Counted from the stretch's first letter, positions 53,491 through 63,180 are shown. The stretch: DNA of 64,000 bases from Andreprevotia chitinilytica DSM 18519 (GCF_000711875.1 NZ_JONM01000003.1:124001-188000); one strand, 5' to 3'. Notes: generated by a model not told the origin, from the sequence alone. A program made the numbers and translations.

Positions 53491-53880
53491 ATGCAAATAA
53501 CATCGATTGCCAATGCCGGAGTGAATCCGGTGCCCTATGCAGGTGATCCGCAGCGCCAGGCTGCGACTGCCGGACAGGCTCAAGGCCATGGTGATGCACA
53601 AGCCGTCCCGGTCCCCTCGACCGCAGTTCAGTCCAGTGGCGCGACGTCCGATCAGCAAGTGCTGCAAGATGCGCTGAAAAAACTGAACGACACGGTCAAG
53701 CTGTTTTCCAACAGCAATACTTTGCAGTTTTCAATCGATACCGATACCAGGATTCCGCTGGTCAAGGTGGTTGATACGAAGACCAAGGAAGTCATCCAGC
53801 AGATTCCGACGGAGCAGGCGGTCGCGATTGCCAAAGCCATTGATCAGTTTCAGGGTATGCTGATCAAAGAGCGGGCATGA
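53491..53880 (+). CDS. flaG: Flagellar protein FlaG
   Basis: The 129-residue protein has a low-complexity N-terminus and a C-terminal FlaG domain (LKKLNDTVKLFSNSNTLQFS, DTDTRIPLVKVVD, EVIQQIPTEQAV). FlaG influences filament length in several genera; mechanism not settled. AGGAGG six bases before the ATG at 53491 fixes the start. It lies between fliC and fliD, as usual. Confidence 0.93.
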   Translation: MQITSIANAGVNPVPYAGDPQRQAATAGQAQGHGDAQAVPVPSTAVQSSGATSDQQVLQDALKKLNDTVKLFSNSNTLQFSIDTDTRIPLVKVVDTKTKEVIQQIPTEQAVAIAKAIDQFQGMLIKERA

Positions 53881-53945
53881 TCGTTTGATCGTGATTGCTT
53901 GATGGGTTAAGTGAATGCAGTTCCAGCTGTTCTAAAGGATTTGAT

Positions 53946-56024
53946 ATGGCTACCACGTCTTCAGCCACGTCTGGCTCCATTACGTCGATGGGGATCGGGT
54001 CGGGGATCGATATATCCGGCATCATTGACCAATTGATGACGGTGGAGCGGCTGCCACTGAAAAAACTGGATGCCAACATCCAGACCGACCAAGCCAAGAT
54101 CTCTGCGCTGGGCAGCGTGCAAAGCGCGCTAAGCGCCTTCCAGGGCCGCGTGCTGACCTTGTCGAGCGCCAGCAGCTACACCTCGGTGAAAGGCAGCTTG
54201 GCTGATTCGACCATCGGCACCGTGAGCACCACGGTAACGGCGCAATCGGGTAGCTACAACCTGTCGGTGAGCCAGCTGGCCCAAAGCCAGAAATTGAAAA
54301 GCCAAAGCTTTGCCACCGTGAATGATCCGGTTGGCACCGGCAAGCTGACCGTTCAATTCGGTACCTTTACCGACAACAGCGCCGTTGTTCCGGCGACGCC
54401 TAATACCTTTGTAGCCAACGGCAACAAAGGCTCGTTCGATATCACCATCGACAGTACCAACAACACCTTGTCCGGTCTGCGCGACGCAATCAACGGCAAG
54501 AATGCTGGCGTGAGCGCTACCATCGTCAATGACGGCACCGGTTTTCGCCTGCTGCTGACCTCGACGGACAGCGGCAGCGCCAACAGCCTCAAGCTCAGCG
54601 TGGCGGACGATGATGGCAACAACACCGATACGAACGGCTTGTCGCGTTTCGCCTACGACCCGCTGGGCACGAAAAACCTGAGCCAGACGCAAGCGGCGCA
54701 AGATGCCAAATTCACGCTGGACGGCATCGACATCACCAAGTCCAGCAATACCGTCTCTGACGTCTTGAACGGCGTGACGCTGACGCTGCAAAAAATCTCT
54801 GCGCTGGATGGCAGCAGCAAACCCATCCCTACCACCCTGACGGTTGCCGGTGATACCTCGAAGATCGCCAGTTCGGTGCAGGACTTCGTGAAGTCCTACA
54901 ACGATTTCAACAAAGCGCTGAATGCGGTGAGCTTCTTTAACGACAAGGCAACCGACAGCACGCAAAAGGCCGGCATTCTCAACGGTGACTCCACGATACG
55001 GTCGCTGCAGCGGACTTTGCGGCAAACATTGAATTCCACGCTGGGCGGCGGCGGGTTTTATCAAAGCCTGGGCGCGGTCGGCATCGGTTTCGACAAGACC
55101 GGCAACATGACGCTCGATTCGGGCAAGTTGCAAAATGCGCTCAGTACCAAACCGGGCGACGTTGCCAGTTTGTTTGCCGTGAATGGCATGGCGACGGATT
55201 CACGGATCAGTTACCTGAACTCGTCCCAGGATACCCAGGCCGGCCAGTATGCTGTTTCCATCACGAGCCCGGCATCGCAAGCGAAGCTGATGGGGGCAAG
55301 CGTGCCCAACGCGCCGATCACGATCACGGCCGGCAGCAATGATTCGCTCATGGTTGCTGTGGATGGCGTGTCATCCAGCATGATCACTTTGAGCGCGGGT
55401 TCATATGCGCCGGCCTCGCTGGCGGCAGAGATGCAGTCCAAGATCAACGGCGATAGCGCCTTGAAGGCCGCCGGCGTTTCGGTGATCGTTGGATATAACA
55501 CCACGAGCGGCAAGTTTGAAATGACGTCGAACCGCTATGGCAGCAAATCCAACGTGCAAGTGACCAGCGTGGGTTCGACTGCCACGGCCACTTACGGGCT
55601 GAGTGTCGGCCTCATTGGTTCCGGCAGTGACGTGCAGGGTACAATCGGTGGTGCTTCGGCAAGCGGTAACGGCCAGGTGCTGACGGCCTCTGGCGCGGCA
55701 ACCGGTTTGCAAGTCAATGTGACGGCAACGACTGCCGGTGATTTCGGCACCGTCTCGTTCAGCCGCGGTTTTGCCAGCAGGCTTGACCAGTCGATTACCA
55801 CGTTGCTGTCGTCTTCCGGCCCGATTCAATCCAGAGTCGCCGGCTTGAACAAGGACATTACCAATATCCAGAATCGGGAAAAGGATCTGAATCTCCGCTT
55901 TGACCAGATCGAAGTGAGATACCGGGCGCAATTTTCGGCTATGGATAGCATTGTCGGACATCTGAAAGCGACCAGTACCTTTCTGTCCCAGCAATTGACG
56001 TCGCTGACCGGTAGCAATAAGTAA
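53946..56024 (+). CDS. fliD: Flagellar filament cap protein FliD
   Basis: The 692-residue protein starts SITSMGIGSGIDISGIIDQL, the FliD N-terminus, with FliD_N to about residue 120 and the FliD_C domain ending in a coiled coil (LNKDITNIQNREKDLNLRFD). It is longer than the roughly 470-residue enteric protein owing to a threonine/serine-rich insertion in the middle. The cap guides flagellin folding at the filament tip. AAAGGA precedes the ATG at 53946; the frame continues upstream without homology. Confidence 0.95.
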   Translation: MATTSSATSGSITSMGIGSGIDISGIIDQLMTVERLPLKKLDANIQTDQAKISALGSVQSALSAFQGRVLTLSSASSYTSVKGSLADSTIGTVSTTVTAQSGSYNLSVSQLAQSQKLKSQSFATVNDPVGTGKLTVQFGTFTDNSAVVPATPNTFVANGNKGSFDITIDSTNNTLSGLRDAINGKNAGVSATIVNDGTGFRLLLTSTDSGSANSLKLSVADDDGNNTDTNGLSRFAYDPLGTKNLSQTQAAQDAKFTLDGIDITKSSNTVSDVLNGVTLTLQKISALDGSSKPIPTTLTVAGDTSKIASSVQDFVKSYNDFNKALNAVSFFNDKATDSTQKAGILNGDSTIRSLQRTLRQTLNSTLGGGGFYQSLGAVGIGFDKTGNMTLDSGKLQNALSTKPGDVASLFAVNGMATDSRISYLNSSQDTQAGQYAVSITSPASQAKLMGASVPNAPITITAGSNDSLMVAVDGVSSSMITLSAGSYAPASLAAEMQSKINGDSALKAAGVSVIVGYNTTSGKFEMTSNRYGSKSNVQVTSVGSTATATYGLSVGLIGSGSDVQGTIGGASASGNGQVLTASGAATGLQVNVTATTAGDFGTVSFSRGFASRLDQSITTLLSSSGPIQSRVAGLNKDITNIQNREKDLNLRFDQIEVRYRAQFSAMDSIVGHLKATSTFLSQQLTSLTGSNK

Positions 56025-56050
56025 TTGACGAGTTGTAATAAGGAATCGCC

Positions 56051-56518
56051 ATGACTGCCGCAGTCAAAAAAGCATTATCTGCCTATGGAAAGCAAAGCCT
56101 GGAGGCGGCAGTAGAGTCTGCCAGTCCGGGCAGACTGATCGTGCTGCTGTATGAAGGGGCCATCAAGGCGACCCAGCTGGGCAAACTGCATATGCAGAAC
56201 GGAGACATTCCGGCCAAAGGCAAGGCGATCACCAATGCCATCGCGATCATTGATGAAGGTCTGCGCATTGCGCTCGACAAGCAACAAGGCGGCGATCTGG
56301 CGGAAAATCTGGATGCGCTGTATTTCTACATGACCCGGCGCTTGTTTGAAGCCAATCTGCACAACCAGCCTGAGCTTCTCGATGAGGTGACTGGCTTGCT
56401 TGGGCAGCTTAAAGAAGCCTGGGAGGAAATTGCAGCCGTTCCGGTGCCGGTTGCAGCGCCGGCAGCAGAGACCGCACCGACTGATCGCAACAACGCATTG
56501 AGTTATGGCCGCGCCTAG
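56051..56518 (+). CDS. fliS: Flagellin export chaperone FliS
   Basis: The 155-residue helical protein has the FliS signature LSAYGKQSLEAAVESASPGR, LIVLLYEGAIKATQLGK, ALYFYMTRRLFEANL. It binds the flagellin C-terminus and prevents early polymerisation. An alanine/proline-rich tail of about 25 residues extends beyond the usual end. GGAATC precedes the ATG. It overlaps fliT by 14 bases. Confidence 0.95.
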   Translation: MTAAVKKALSAYGKQSLEAAVESASPGRLIVLLYEGAIKATQLGKLHMQNGDIPAKGKAITNAIAIIDEGLRIALDKQQGGDLAENLDALYFYMTRRLFEANLHNQPELLDEVTGLLGQLKEAWEEIAAVPVPVAAPAAETAPTDRNNALSYGRA

Positions 56519-56825
56519 TCTGATTCAAATTTTGAGCGCCTTTCAGGTGCTGATCGCTCGTTTGCAGGCACATGCTGACGCGGGGCAGTGGGAAGAAATT
56601 ACACCCAACCTCGAAATCTGGGCGTCACTGCAAATCGGGCTGACGCAGGCCGATTGGAGTGCTATTCCGAATGCAGAGCGCCCGAAAGTGATCGCGCAAT
56701 TGCAGCAACTGCTGCAAGCGATCGATGCGCTCGTCACGCTGACTGAAGAGAAACGTCCGGAACTTGCAGCGTTGCTGCAAAGCACGCAGAACGCCGTGAA
56801 ATTGCGTCAGGCGTATCGCGCCTGA
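56505..56825 (+). CDS. fliT: Flagellar chaperone FliT-like protein
   Basis: A small helical protein of 106 residues directly after fliS, with the LIARLQAHADAGQWEEI and LLQAIDALVTLTEEKRPEL pattern of FliT. FliT chaperones FliD and can restrain the flagellar master regulator in enteric bacteria. FliT is poorly conserved, so position after fliD-fliS is the main support. The 14-base overlap with fliS implies coupled translation. Confidence 0.78.
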   Translation: MAAPSLIQILSAFQVLIARLQAHADAGQWEEITPNLEIWASLQIGLTQADWSAIPNAERPKVIAQLQQLLQAIDALVTLTEEKRPELAALLQSTQNAVKLRQAYRA

Positions 56826-56865
56826 GTCGTCCATCCGTTCGCTTGCGGGAGAGGGTGGGGAAAAC

Positions 56866-57285
56866 ATGAACGGCATCTTGGTGACCTGGCAACAGCTGCT
56901 CTATCTGGGCCTGGTCCTGATCCTTTTTTATATCGCTGAACTGCTGCTATTCCTGCGCAAGGCCGGCCAGGCCAAGCTCGGCCGCGATGCCAGGCACCAG
57001 ATCGAAGTGCAGCAGGGCGAAATCGCGGCATTGCGCCAGGATATCGAAGGCCTCAAGGTCAGGCTGGCCGCGTTGCAGCTGCAGCAGCCGGCGCTCATGC
57101 AGGATGGCATCCTGACCGAAGACAGCGTGCTGCCGGACGAAGTGGACGAGGAAACGCCCTACGCCCAGGCGATCCGCATGGCGCAATTGGGGGCCGATGC
57201 CAACCATGTGGCCACCGCTTGCGGCCTGACGCGCGGCGAAGCCGATCTGATCGTGGCGCTGTACCGAAAACAGGGACAAAGCTGA
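56866..57285 (+). CDS. DUF2802 membrane-anchored protein in the flagellar block
   Basis: The 139-residue protein has one N-terminal membrane helix (LYLGLVLILFYIAELLLFL), a coiled-coil stretch and a C-terminal DUF2802 domain (YAQAIRMAQLGADANHVATA, LTRGEADLIVALYRKQG). The domain looks like a small helix-turn-helix. Members commonly sit near flagellar genes; function is not established. Its stop is directly followed by the ATG of the FliK-like gene. Confidence 0.82.
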   Translation: MNGILVTWQQLLYLGLVLILFYIAELLLFLRKAGQAKLGRDARHQIEVQQGEIAALRQDIEGLKVRLAALQLQQPALMQDGILTEDSVLPDEVDEETPYAQAIRMAQLGADANHVATACGLTRGEADLIVALYRKQGQS

Positions 57286-58416
57286 ATGTTGCCGGGTAAC
57301 ACAGCGGTCAGCGTGCTGCAGCAATACCTGAAAATGCAGGCAGGGCTGTTCGACGTTATCCGCTCAGCGCCGGATGACCTGCGCTTCAGCGTTGGCGAGC
57401 GTGTGCAAGCCACTGTGACTGGCCAATTGCCGCAAGGACGCTTTGCCGTTCTGGTGAAAGACCAGTTGCTCGATCTCAATCTGCCGCGCAATACCCAGCC
57501 CGGCGAGCAACTCGAACTCGACGTGGTCTCGCAAGAGCCACTGACTTTTTCTCTCGTTCCCCGCCAGGCACCTTCAACGACCACTGCTGGTTCGCCGCAG
57601 CAAGCCGCGCTAAGCCAGGCTGGCCGCTTCCTGGCCGACGTGTTGGCGCAGGAAAAGGATGGCCATTCTGCCGCCGCGGTCTTGTCGAACGCCGCGCCGC
57701 TGTTCGATGGCGAACCGGATACCGCCAAGCTGGCGGCCCGACTGCAACAGGCGCTTGGCGAAAGCGGCTTGTTCTATGAGTCGCATCAAGCCGAATGGGC
57801 CAATGGCCAACGCTCGCTCCAGGCCTTGATGCGCGAACCACAAAATCAGCCGCAAGTTGCCAACGTGCGTTTGCCGGAGTCGGCCGTTGCCGGCAAGGAC
57901 GCCGCCGTCACCTCGAGGGCCGAAGACGCCCTGAAGGCGAGTAACGGCCAGGTGGCGGCCGGCCTTCAGCATGCTGACGACGCCCAGCCGGCGCGCAGCA
58001 TGGTGCAGCAGCAATTGAATGCGCTCGAACAACGACCGATGGTCTGGCAAGGGCAGGCTTGGTCGGGACAGCCGATGCGTTTGCAGTTGCAGCAAGACCA
58101 ACCGGCGGAGCGGGATTCCGCCCAAGGCGAGTCTGCGCCCGAAACCATGCGCTGGCAGAGCCGGCTCGATCTTGAACTTCCTAATCTCGGGAAACTGGCG
58201 ATCCAGACCGATTTGTATCAAGGCCGTTTCTCCTTGCGTTTCGAGGCGAGCAACCCGGACGCATTGGCGCAACTGCAAGCTGGACAAGACAAGCTCGGTA
58301 GCCAGTTTGCTGCGGCTGGCCTTGCCCTCGCAGCCGCGCCGATCTTCGCGGTGACCAGTAACGATGCCGCGGTGGAGGGGGGCAATGGCGCGTCGCACGT
58401 TTCGTCCCCAGCCTGA
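57286..58416 (+). CDS. FliK-like hook-length-control-related protein
   Basis: The 376-residue protein has an N-terminal beta-rich domain (RFSVGERVQATVTGQLPQGR, FAVLVKDQLLDLNLPRN), a long alanine/glutamine-rich linker, and a C-terminal Flg_hook-like domain (LDLELPNLGKLAIQTDLYQG, RFSLRFEASNPDAL). FliK measures hook length and switches export specificity by contacting FlhB. The next gene encodes a free FlhB C-terminal domain, which supports a functional pair. It may be a second, non-canonical FliK. The last bases overlap the next gene by 32 bases. Confidence 0.75.
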   Translation: MLPGNTAVSVLQQYLKMQAGLFDVIRSAPDDLRFSVGERVQATVTGQLPQGRFAVLVKDQLLDLNLPRNTQPGEQLELDVVSQEPLTFSLVPRQAPSTTTAGSPQQAALSQAGRFLADVLAQEKDGHSAAAVLSNAAPLFDGEPDTAKLAARLQQALGESGLFYESHQAEWANGQRSLQALMREPQNQPQVANVRLPESAVAGKDAAVTSRAEDALKASNGQVAAGLQHADDAQPARSMVQQQLNALEQRPMVWQGQAWSGQPMRLQLQQDQPAERDSAQGESAPETMRWQSRLDLELPNLGKLAIQTDLYQGRFSLRFEASNPDALAQLQAGQDKLGSQFAAAGLALAAAPIFAVTSNDAAVEGGNGASHVSSPA

Positions 58417-58720
58417 CCGTCAGCAGGCGGTTGCCCTCGCTTATCAGGAAGGTACATCCTCGCCGAAAGTCGTCGCCAAAGGGCAGGGCATCACGGCCGA
58501 GAAGATCATCGAGAAAGCGCATGAAGCTGGCGTGTTCGTGCACGAATCGCCGGAGCTGGTGTCGCTGCTGATGCAGGTCGACCTCGACCAGCGCATCCCC
58601 CCTCAGCTTTATCGCGCCATTGCCGAGCTGCTCGCTTTCGTTTATTTGATCGAGCGCGGCGGTGAAGCGCCATCGCCGGTGTTTTCGCTGCCCGAGCTCG
58701 ACGACAAATTGGCGCTGTAA
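58385..58720 (+). CDS. Stand-alone FlhB C-terminal domain protein (FhlB/FlhX type)
   Basis: The 111-residue protein corresponds to the cytoplasmic FlhB/YscU domain: RQQAVALAYQEGTSSPKVVA, then GITAEKIIEKAHEAGVFVHE, LLMQVDLDQRIPPQLYRAIAEL and AFVYLI. The autocleavage motif NPTH is absent; the protein begins past it, as in FlhX proteins that can replace the FlhB C-terminus. The start at 58385 lies within the FliK-like gene. Likely modulates substrate switching with that partner. Confidence 0.82.
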   Translation: MARRTFRPQPDRQQAVALAYQEGTSSPKVVAKGQGITAEKIIEKAHEAGVFVHESPELVSLLMQVDLDQRIPPQLYRAIAELLAFVYLIERGGEAPSPVFSLPELDDKLAL

Positions 58721-58774
58721 ATTTTCGCATTCATGCCGTCGCCAACGGCTTGGCTTTGATCACTCTTATCACCC

Positions 58775-59902
58775 ATGACCACCACTTCGCTGCGCACCAC
58801 TCGTTACGCCATTGCTTCGCTGTTTTTCCTGCTTGGCGTCAATTACGGTAGCTGGGCCGCGCGCCTGCCCGCGCTCAAACTCAAGCTGGGACTATCGGAA
58901 GCGGAGATTGGCTTCTTCCTGCTCGGCAGCGGCCTTGGCGCGGTGTTTTCGTTTCCGGTAACGACCACGCTACTGCACCGACTGGGCGCGAAGCGCTTGT
59001 GCTGGCTGGCCGGTGCCACCTTGCCGACGCTGTTGGTTGCCTTGGGTTTTGCGCCGACCTATCCGGTCGTGCTGCTCATCATGGTGTTGGAAGGTGTCGC
59101 CGCGGCTTGCCTGAACGTGGCGATGAATGCCCAAGGCGTGGCGGTCGAGCTGGCTGGCGGCCGGGCAATCATGTCGCGCCTGCATGCGACTTTTAGCCTG
59201 GGTGGATTGGCGGGGGCACTGATCGCGGCCGGATTTGTGCACCTCACCCCGAACATGCCGCTGCATTTTCTGGCTGCAGCCGGATTGATGTGGGGTCTGG
59301 CGCTTTGGGCGGGCCGCCATCTATTGCCTGACCCGGATATCGAAGCGGGTAGCAAACCGCAGCGGTTTTCGTTGCCGGGCGGTGGTGCAGCCTGGTTGGC
59401 GCTGGGTGTGTTTGCCGCGACGATCGTTGAAGGCTCGATGTCCGATTGGTCCGCGCTGTACTTGAAGGAGCGCACCGGCGCGAGCGAGGCAATGGCGACC
59501 TGGGGCCTTGCTAGTTTTTCCGTTGCCATGCTGTGCGCGCGTTGGCTCGGTGATGGTTGGCGTTCACGCTGGGGTAGTCGCCGGTTGTTAATGGGTGGGG
59601 CCTTGCTGGCGGCAGCTGGGCTGGGCAGCGCATTGCTGATTGGCGGTTTCTGGCCGGCGCTGGCGGGGTTCGTACTGGTCGGCTTGGGCGTTGCGGCTGC
59701 GTCGCCATGTTTGTACATCGCTGCCGCCAAGCATGGGCCGGTATCGCTGGCGACAGTGACGACTACCGGCTCGGTTGGCCAATTGCTCGGCCCGCCGCTG
59801 ATCGGCTTCATCGCCCACGCCAGCCACCTCGGCTGGGGGCTGGCGCTGGTGGTGATCATGGCGTTCATGCTGGCGTTTATCGCGACCCGTGTCGATTGGT
59901 AG
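58775..59902 (+). CDS. Major facilitator superfamily transporter (YbjJ-like)
   Basis: The 375-residue protein has about 12 membrane helices. The N-terminal GVNYGSWAARLPALKLKLGL and the strip VAMNAQGVAVELAGGRAIMS resemble the YbjJ/fucose-permease-like MFS group. Substrate unknown. It follows the flagellar block after a 54-base gap but shows no flagellar link. No terminator separates it from the FlhB-like gene. Confidence 0.85.
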   Translation: MTTTSLRTTRYAIASLFFLLGVNYGSWAARLPALKLKLGLSEAEIGFFLLGSGLGAVFSFPVTTTLLHRLGAKRLCWLAGATLPTLLVALGFAPTYPVVLLIMVLEGVAAACLNVAMNAQGVAVELAGGRAIMSRLHATFSLGGLAGALIAAGFVHLTPNMPLHFLAAAGLMWGLALWAGRHLLPDPDIEAGSKPQRFSLPGGGAAWLALGVFAATIVEGSMSDWSALYLKERTGASEAMATWGLASFSVAMLCARWLGDGWRSRWGSRRLLMGGALLAAAGLGSALLIGGFWPALAGFVLVGLGVAAASPCLYIAAAKHGPVSLATVTTTGSVGQLLGPPLIGFIAHASHLGWGLALVVIMAFMLAFIATRVDW

Positions 59903-59967
59903 CTCGCAAACGCAGAACAGTGTCATTCCCAAATCGTCCAGCGGACTGTTCGCAGTAAAATGGCCCG

Positions 59968-61824
59968 ATGAAGACTGAAACCGCCGTTGCAGATACCCCT
60001 GCTCCCGATGAACGTTGGGCCGGGCTGATTGCTCACGTTAAAACCCTGCCGAACCTGCCGGGCGTCTATCGCTATATCGCGGCCGACGGCATGGTGCTGT
60101 ATGTCGGCAAAGCGCTGGATTTGAAAAAGCGCGTCAGTTCCTATTTCCAGAAAAGCGACCTTAGCCCGCGTATCCGGCTGATGCTCACCCAGGTGGTGAA
60201 GATCGAAACCACAGTGGTGCGCTCCGAAGCCGAAGCGTTGGTGCTGGAAAACAACCTGATCAAGGCGCTCGCGCCGCGCTACAACATCTTGTTTCGCGAC
60301 GACAAGAGCTATCCCTATCTGGTCGTCTCCGGCCACAAATTCCCGCGTCTGGCCTACTACCGTGGCTCGCTGGACAAGCGCAACCAGTACTTCGGCCCGT
60401 TTCCGAATGGCTACGTGGTCAAGGAATCGATCCAGCTGTTGCAGAAGGTCTTCAAGCTGCGCACCTGCGAAGACACCGTGTTCGCCAATCGCTCCCGACC
60501 GTGTCTGCTGCACCAGATCAAACGCTGCTCTGCGCCGTGCGTGAACTACATCAGCCCGGATGATTACCAGAAGGATGTCGCCAACGCGGTGCTGTTCCTC
60601 AACGGCAAATCGACCGAGTTGCTGGCCGATCTGGAAACGCGCATGGAAGCGTATGCGACGGAATGGAAATTCGAGGAAGCCGCCGCGATCCGTGATCAGA
60701 TTCAGGCGTTGGCGCGGATTCAGGAGCGACAATTCGTCTCGTCGAATACCAGCGAACTCGATGCCGATATTGTCGCCTGCGTGGCCAGCCAGGGCGTGCT
60801 GTGCGTGAATCTGGCGATGGTGCGTGGCGGCCGGCACGTGGGGGACAAGAACCTCTTTCCCAGTCACGCCGAGGATTACGACGCCGCCGAAGCGCTGTCT
60901 GCCTTCCTCGCACAGCATTACCTCGACCGCAATGTGCCGCCTGTACTGATCTGTCATCCACTGCCGGATGGCGCTGAGCTGATTGCCAATCTGCTGTCCG
61001 AACAGGCCGGCCGCAAAGTCGTGCTCAATGCCAATCCGAACGGCGAACGCCGCGTGTGGCTGGAGATGGCGACGAAGAATGCCGAACTCGCGATCCTGCA
61101 ACGGCAAGCCCAAGCAGCCAGTCAGGCTGGTCGGCTTGCGGCCTTGGTCGAAGCGCTCGATCTGCCGGAGGAAACGCAACGCATCGAGTGCTTCGATATC
61201 TCGCACACCATGGGCGAGGCGACCGTGGCGTCCTGCGTGGTATTCGATCGGGGCGATATGCAGCCTAAGGAATACCGGCGCTACAACATTGAAGGCATTA
61301 CTGGCGGTGACGATTACGCGGCAATGAAACAGGTACTGACGCGCCGCTATGAAAAAATCGCCAATGGCGAGGGCAAGGTGCCCGACCTGATCCTGATCGA
61401 TGGCGGCAAGGGCCAATTAACCCAAGCCGAAGAAGTCCTGGCGGAAGTTGGCCTCACGCAACCCATATTGCTGGGTGTGGCGAAAGGCGAAACACGCAAG
61501 GCCGGTCTGGAGCAGTTGATCTTCGCCATGACGCACAAGGTCATGCAGCTACCGCCGGATCACCCTGGCCTGCATCTGATCCAGCAAGTGCGCGATGAAT
61601 CGCACCGTTTTGCCATCACCGGCCACCGCGCCCGCCGTGCCAAGGCGCGCGTTGCATCCAGCCTGGAAGAGATCGATGGCGTGGGGCCGAAGCGGCGGAA
61701 GAATCTGCTGGCTCGCTTTGGCGGCTTGCAGGGCGTGAAGACGGCGAGTGTGGATGATTTGATGCAGGTGGATGGCATCAATGCCGAGTTGGCCGAGCGG
61801 ATTTATGCAGCGTTGCGCGGATGA
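59968..61824 (+). CDS. uvrC: Excinuclease ABC subunit C, UvrC
   Basis: The 618-residue protein has the GIY-YIG nuclease at the N-terminus ([20 protein letters not shown]), cysteines in [16 protein letters not shown], a UVR motif ([17 protein letters not shown]), the RNase-H-like second nuclease ([32 protein letters not shown]) and C-terminal HhH repeats ([19 protein letters not shown]). It makes both incisions in nucleotide-excision repair with UvrAB. Confidence 0.97.
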   Translation: MKTETAVADTPAPDERWAGLIAHVKTLPNLPGVYRYIAADGMVLYVGKALDLKKRVSSYFQKSDLSPRIRLMLTQVVKIETTVVRSEAEALVLENNLIKALAPRYNILFRDDKSYPYLVVSGHKFPRLAYYRGSLDKRNQYFGPFPNGYVVKESIQLLQKVFKLRTCEDTVFANRSRPCLLHQIKRCSAPCVNYISPDDYQKDVANAVLFLNGKSTELLADLETRMEAYATEWKFEEAAAIRDQIQALARIQERQFVSSNTSELDADIVACVASQGVLCVNLAMVRGGRHVGDKNLFPSHAEDYDAAEALSAFLAQHYLDRNVPPVLICHPLPDGAELIANLLSEQAGRKVVLNANPNGERRVWLEMATKNAELAILQRQAQAASQAGRLAALVEALDLPEETQRIECFDISHTMGEATVASCVVFDRGDMQPKEYRRYNIEGITGGDDYAAMKQVLTRRYEKIANGEGKVPDLILIDGGKGQLTQAEEVLAEVGLTQPILLGVAKGETRKAGLEQLIFAMTHKVMQLPPDHPGLHLIQQVRDESHRFAITGHRARRAKARVASSLEEIDGVGPKRRKNLLARFGGLQGVKTASVDDLMQVDGINAELAERIYAALRG

Positions 61825-61833
61825 CATTTGTAG

Positions 61834-61865
61834 GGCGGGTTAGCGGCATAGCCGCGTAACCCGCC
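61834..61865. repeat. Palindromic repeat, possible bidirectional terminator
   Basis: GGCGGGTTA pairs with TAACCCGCC, with an inner GCGGC/GCCGC stem, between the convergent uvrC and oxidoreductase genes. The TAGGGCGGGTTAGCGG form is that of a common intergenic repeat. It has no T run. Confidence 0.65.
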
Positions 61866-61874
61866 AAGCAATGC

Positions 61875-62510
61875 TTAATACGCCACGGTCGCAATCTGCT
61901 TCACGAATTTCGGCTGTTCGATCTCGGCGACGAAGGCATCTGCGTAATCGCCATACGAAATCTGGCTGTGACCATCGGCCGATGAGATGAGCGAATTCGC
62001 GCCGGTACGGAAAGTGCCGCGTTGCTCGCCCGGGCCGATTTCTGCGGCCGGGGCAAAGAAAGTCCAATCCAGATCATCCGCCGCCTTGAGCACCGCCAAC
62101 GCATCGCGATGGGCTAGCGCATAGGCCTTGTATTGCGGCGGGAAGTTTGGCGCATCGACGAGTTGCAGGCCCGGCGCGACTTCCAGACTGCCGGCACCGC
62201 CGACGACGACCAGACGACGTACGCCAGCAGCGCGTGCGGCGGCGACCAAGGCTTTGGCGGCATCGACGACGGCGCTGGCATCGGCGCTACCGGGGCCGAA
62301 GGCGCTGGCGAGGACGTCATGACCGCGGATGGCCTCAACCAGTGCGGCTTGGTCATCCAGGCTGGCAAGGACCGGGCGAACGCCGTGCAGATTATCCGGC
62401 AGCGGCTTGTTGCTGCGAACGATGGCGGTGACTTCATGACCGCGCTTGAGGGCTTGCTGGGCGATGTGGCTGCCGATATTGCCGGTGGCGGCGACGAGTG
62501 CAATTTTCAT
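61875..62510 (-). CDS. NAD(P)-binding oxidoreductase of the YwnB type
   Basis: The 211-residue protein has a Rossmann start MKIALVAATGNIGSHIAQQA and GHEVTAIVRSN, then RRLVVVGGAGSLEV. This is the short NAD(P)H-binding/NmrA-like family that includes Bacillus YwnB. Start at 62510 with AGGAAG upstream on the minus strand; the frame extends 17 residues further without homology. It lies 81 bases downstream of an Rrf2 regulator, as ywnB does with ywnA, so it is probably the regulated gene. Substrate unknown. Confidence 0.85.
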   Translation of the reverse strand: MKIALVAATGNIGSHIAQQALKRGHEVTAIVRSNKPLPDNLHGVRPVLASLDDQAALVEAIRGHDVLASAFGPGSADASAVVDAAKALVAAARAAGVRRLVVVGGAGSLEVAPGLQLVDAPNFPPQYKAYALAHRDALAVLKAADDLDWTFFAPAAEIGPGEQRGTFRTGANSLISSADGHSQISYGDYADAFVAEIEQPKFVKQIATVAY

Positions 62511-62591
62511 GGGGCTTCCTTTGTGGTTAAAGGTAATTGATGAAGTTACATTTGCAGGCAAAAAAATAGTCAGGCGGCCTGTTACGCCCGG

Positions 62592-63026
62592 TTATTTCTC
62601 CGGTTTTTTCTCTATGGAGCCTAGTTGATCCAGCATGTCCTGCAGCGTCAACGCCGCCAATACGCCTTCCATCGCTGCCTGCGCCTGATCGAAAACACCG
62701 CTAAGCACGCCGGTGATGTTGCGGCCGATCTCACAGGCCGGGTTGGGCATATTGCGGTGCAGGCCGAGCACGCCCGGTTCTTCCACGCAGTGATAGATAT
62801 CGATGAGCTTGATCTCAGCCGGCGGCTTGGCGAGCTGAGTACCGCCTTTGACGCCGCGTTCCGCCCAGGTCAGCCCGGCTTGGCCGAGCAGGCCGAGAAT
62901 GCGCCGGATCAGCACCGGATTGGTGTTCACGCTGCCGGCGATATACGCCGATGGAACAGGCCCCGTGCTGGTGGCCAACAAGGCCAGAATGTGGACGCCG
63001 ACGGCAAAGCGACTGCTGGTGTTCAT
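62592..63026 (-). CDS. Rrf2-family transcriptional regulator (YwnA-like)
   Basis: The 144-residue protein has the Rrf2 winged helix (SSRFAVGVHILALLATSTGP, IAGSVNTNPVLIRRILGLLG, GGTQLAKPPAEI). It lacks the three-cysteine iron-sulfur cluster of IscR; two cysteines are present (YHCVEEP and NPACEIG). Redox or electrophile sensing is possible. The start at 63026 is chosen from the domain. A palindromic site 45 bases upstream is the probable operator, and the downstream oxidoreductase the probable target. Confidence 0.88.
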   Translation of the reverse strand: MNTSSRFAVGVHILALLATSTGPVPSAYIAGSVNTNPVLIRRILGLLGQAGLTWAERGVKGGTQLAKPPAEIKLIDIYHCVEEPGVLGLHRNMPNPACEIGRNITGVLSGVFDQAQAAMEGVLAALTLQDMLDQLGSIEKKPEK

Positions 63027-63070
63027 TGGGAAGTCTCGTTGAGATGCCATCGACAAAATGCGGCATCCAA

Positions 63071-63099
63071 AAATATGTAGCAATTGTAGTTACATATTT
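63071..63099. promoter_or_regulatory. Palindromic operator upstream of the Rrf2 gene
   Basis: AAATATGTA and TACATATTT are perfect 9-base arms separated by 11 bases. A related half-site (GTTACATTTG) lies just upstream of the oxidoreductase start. Rrf2 proteins bind such dyads and repress their own operon. Confidence 0.65.
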
Positions 63100-63180
63100 G
63101 GTACGTCGTAAAGTCATCGTTTGCTGTCATGTTCGATCATGCCAGCCGACCAAGGTGGGTGAAGAGATGGAGCGAACGCG

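Noticed and set aside
59923-61416. 497-residue minus-strand open frame across uvrC
   Set aside because: Antisense shadow of uvrC.
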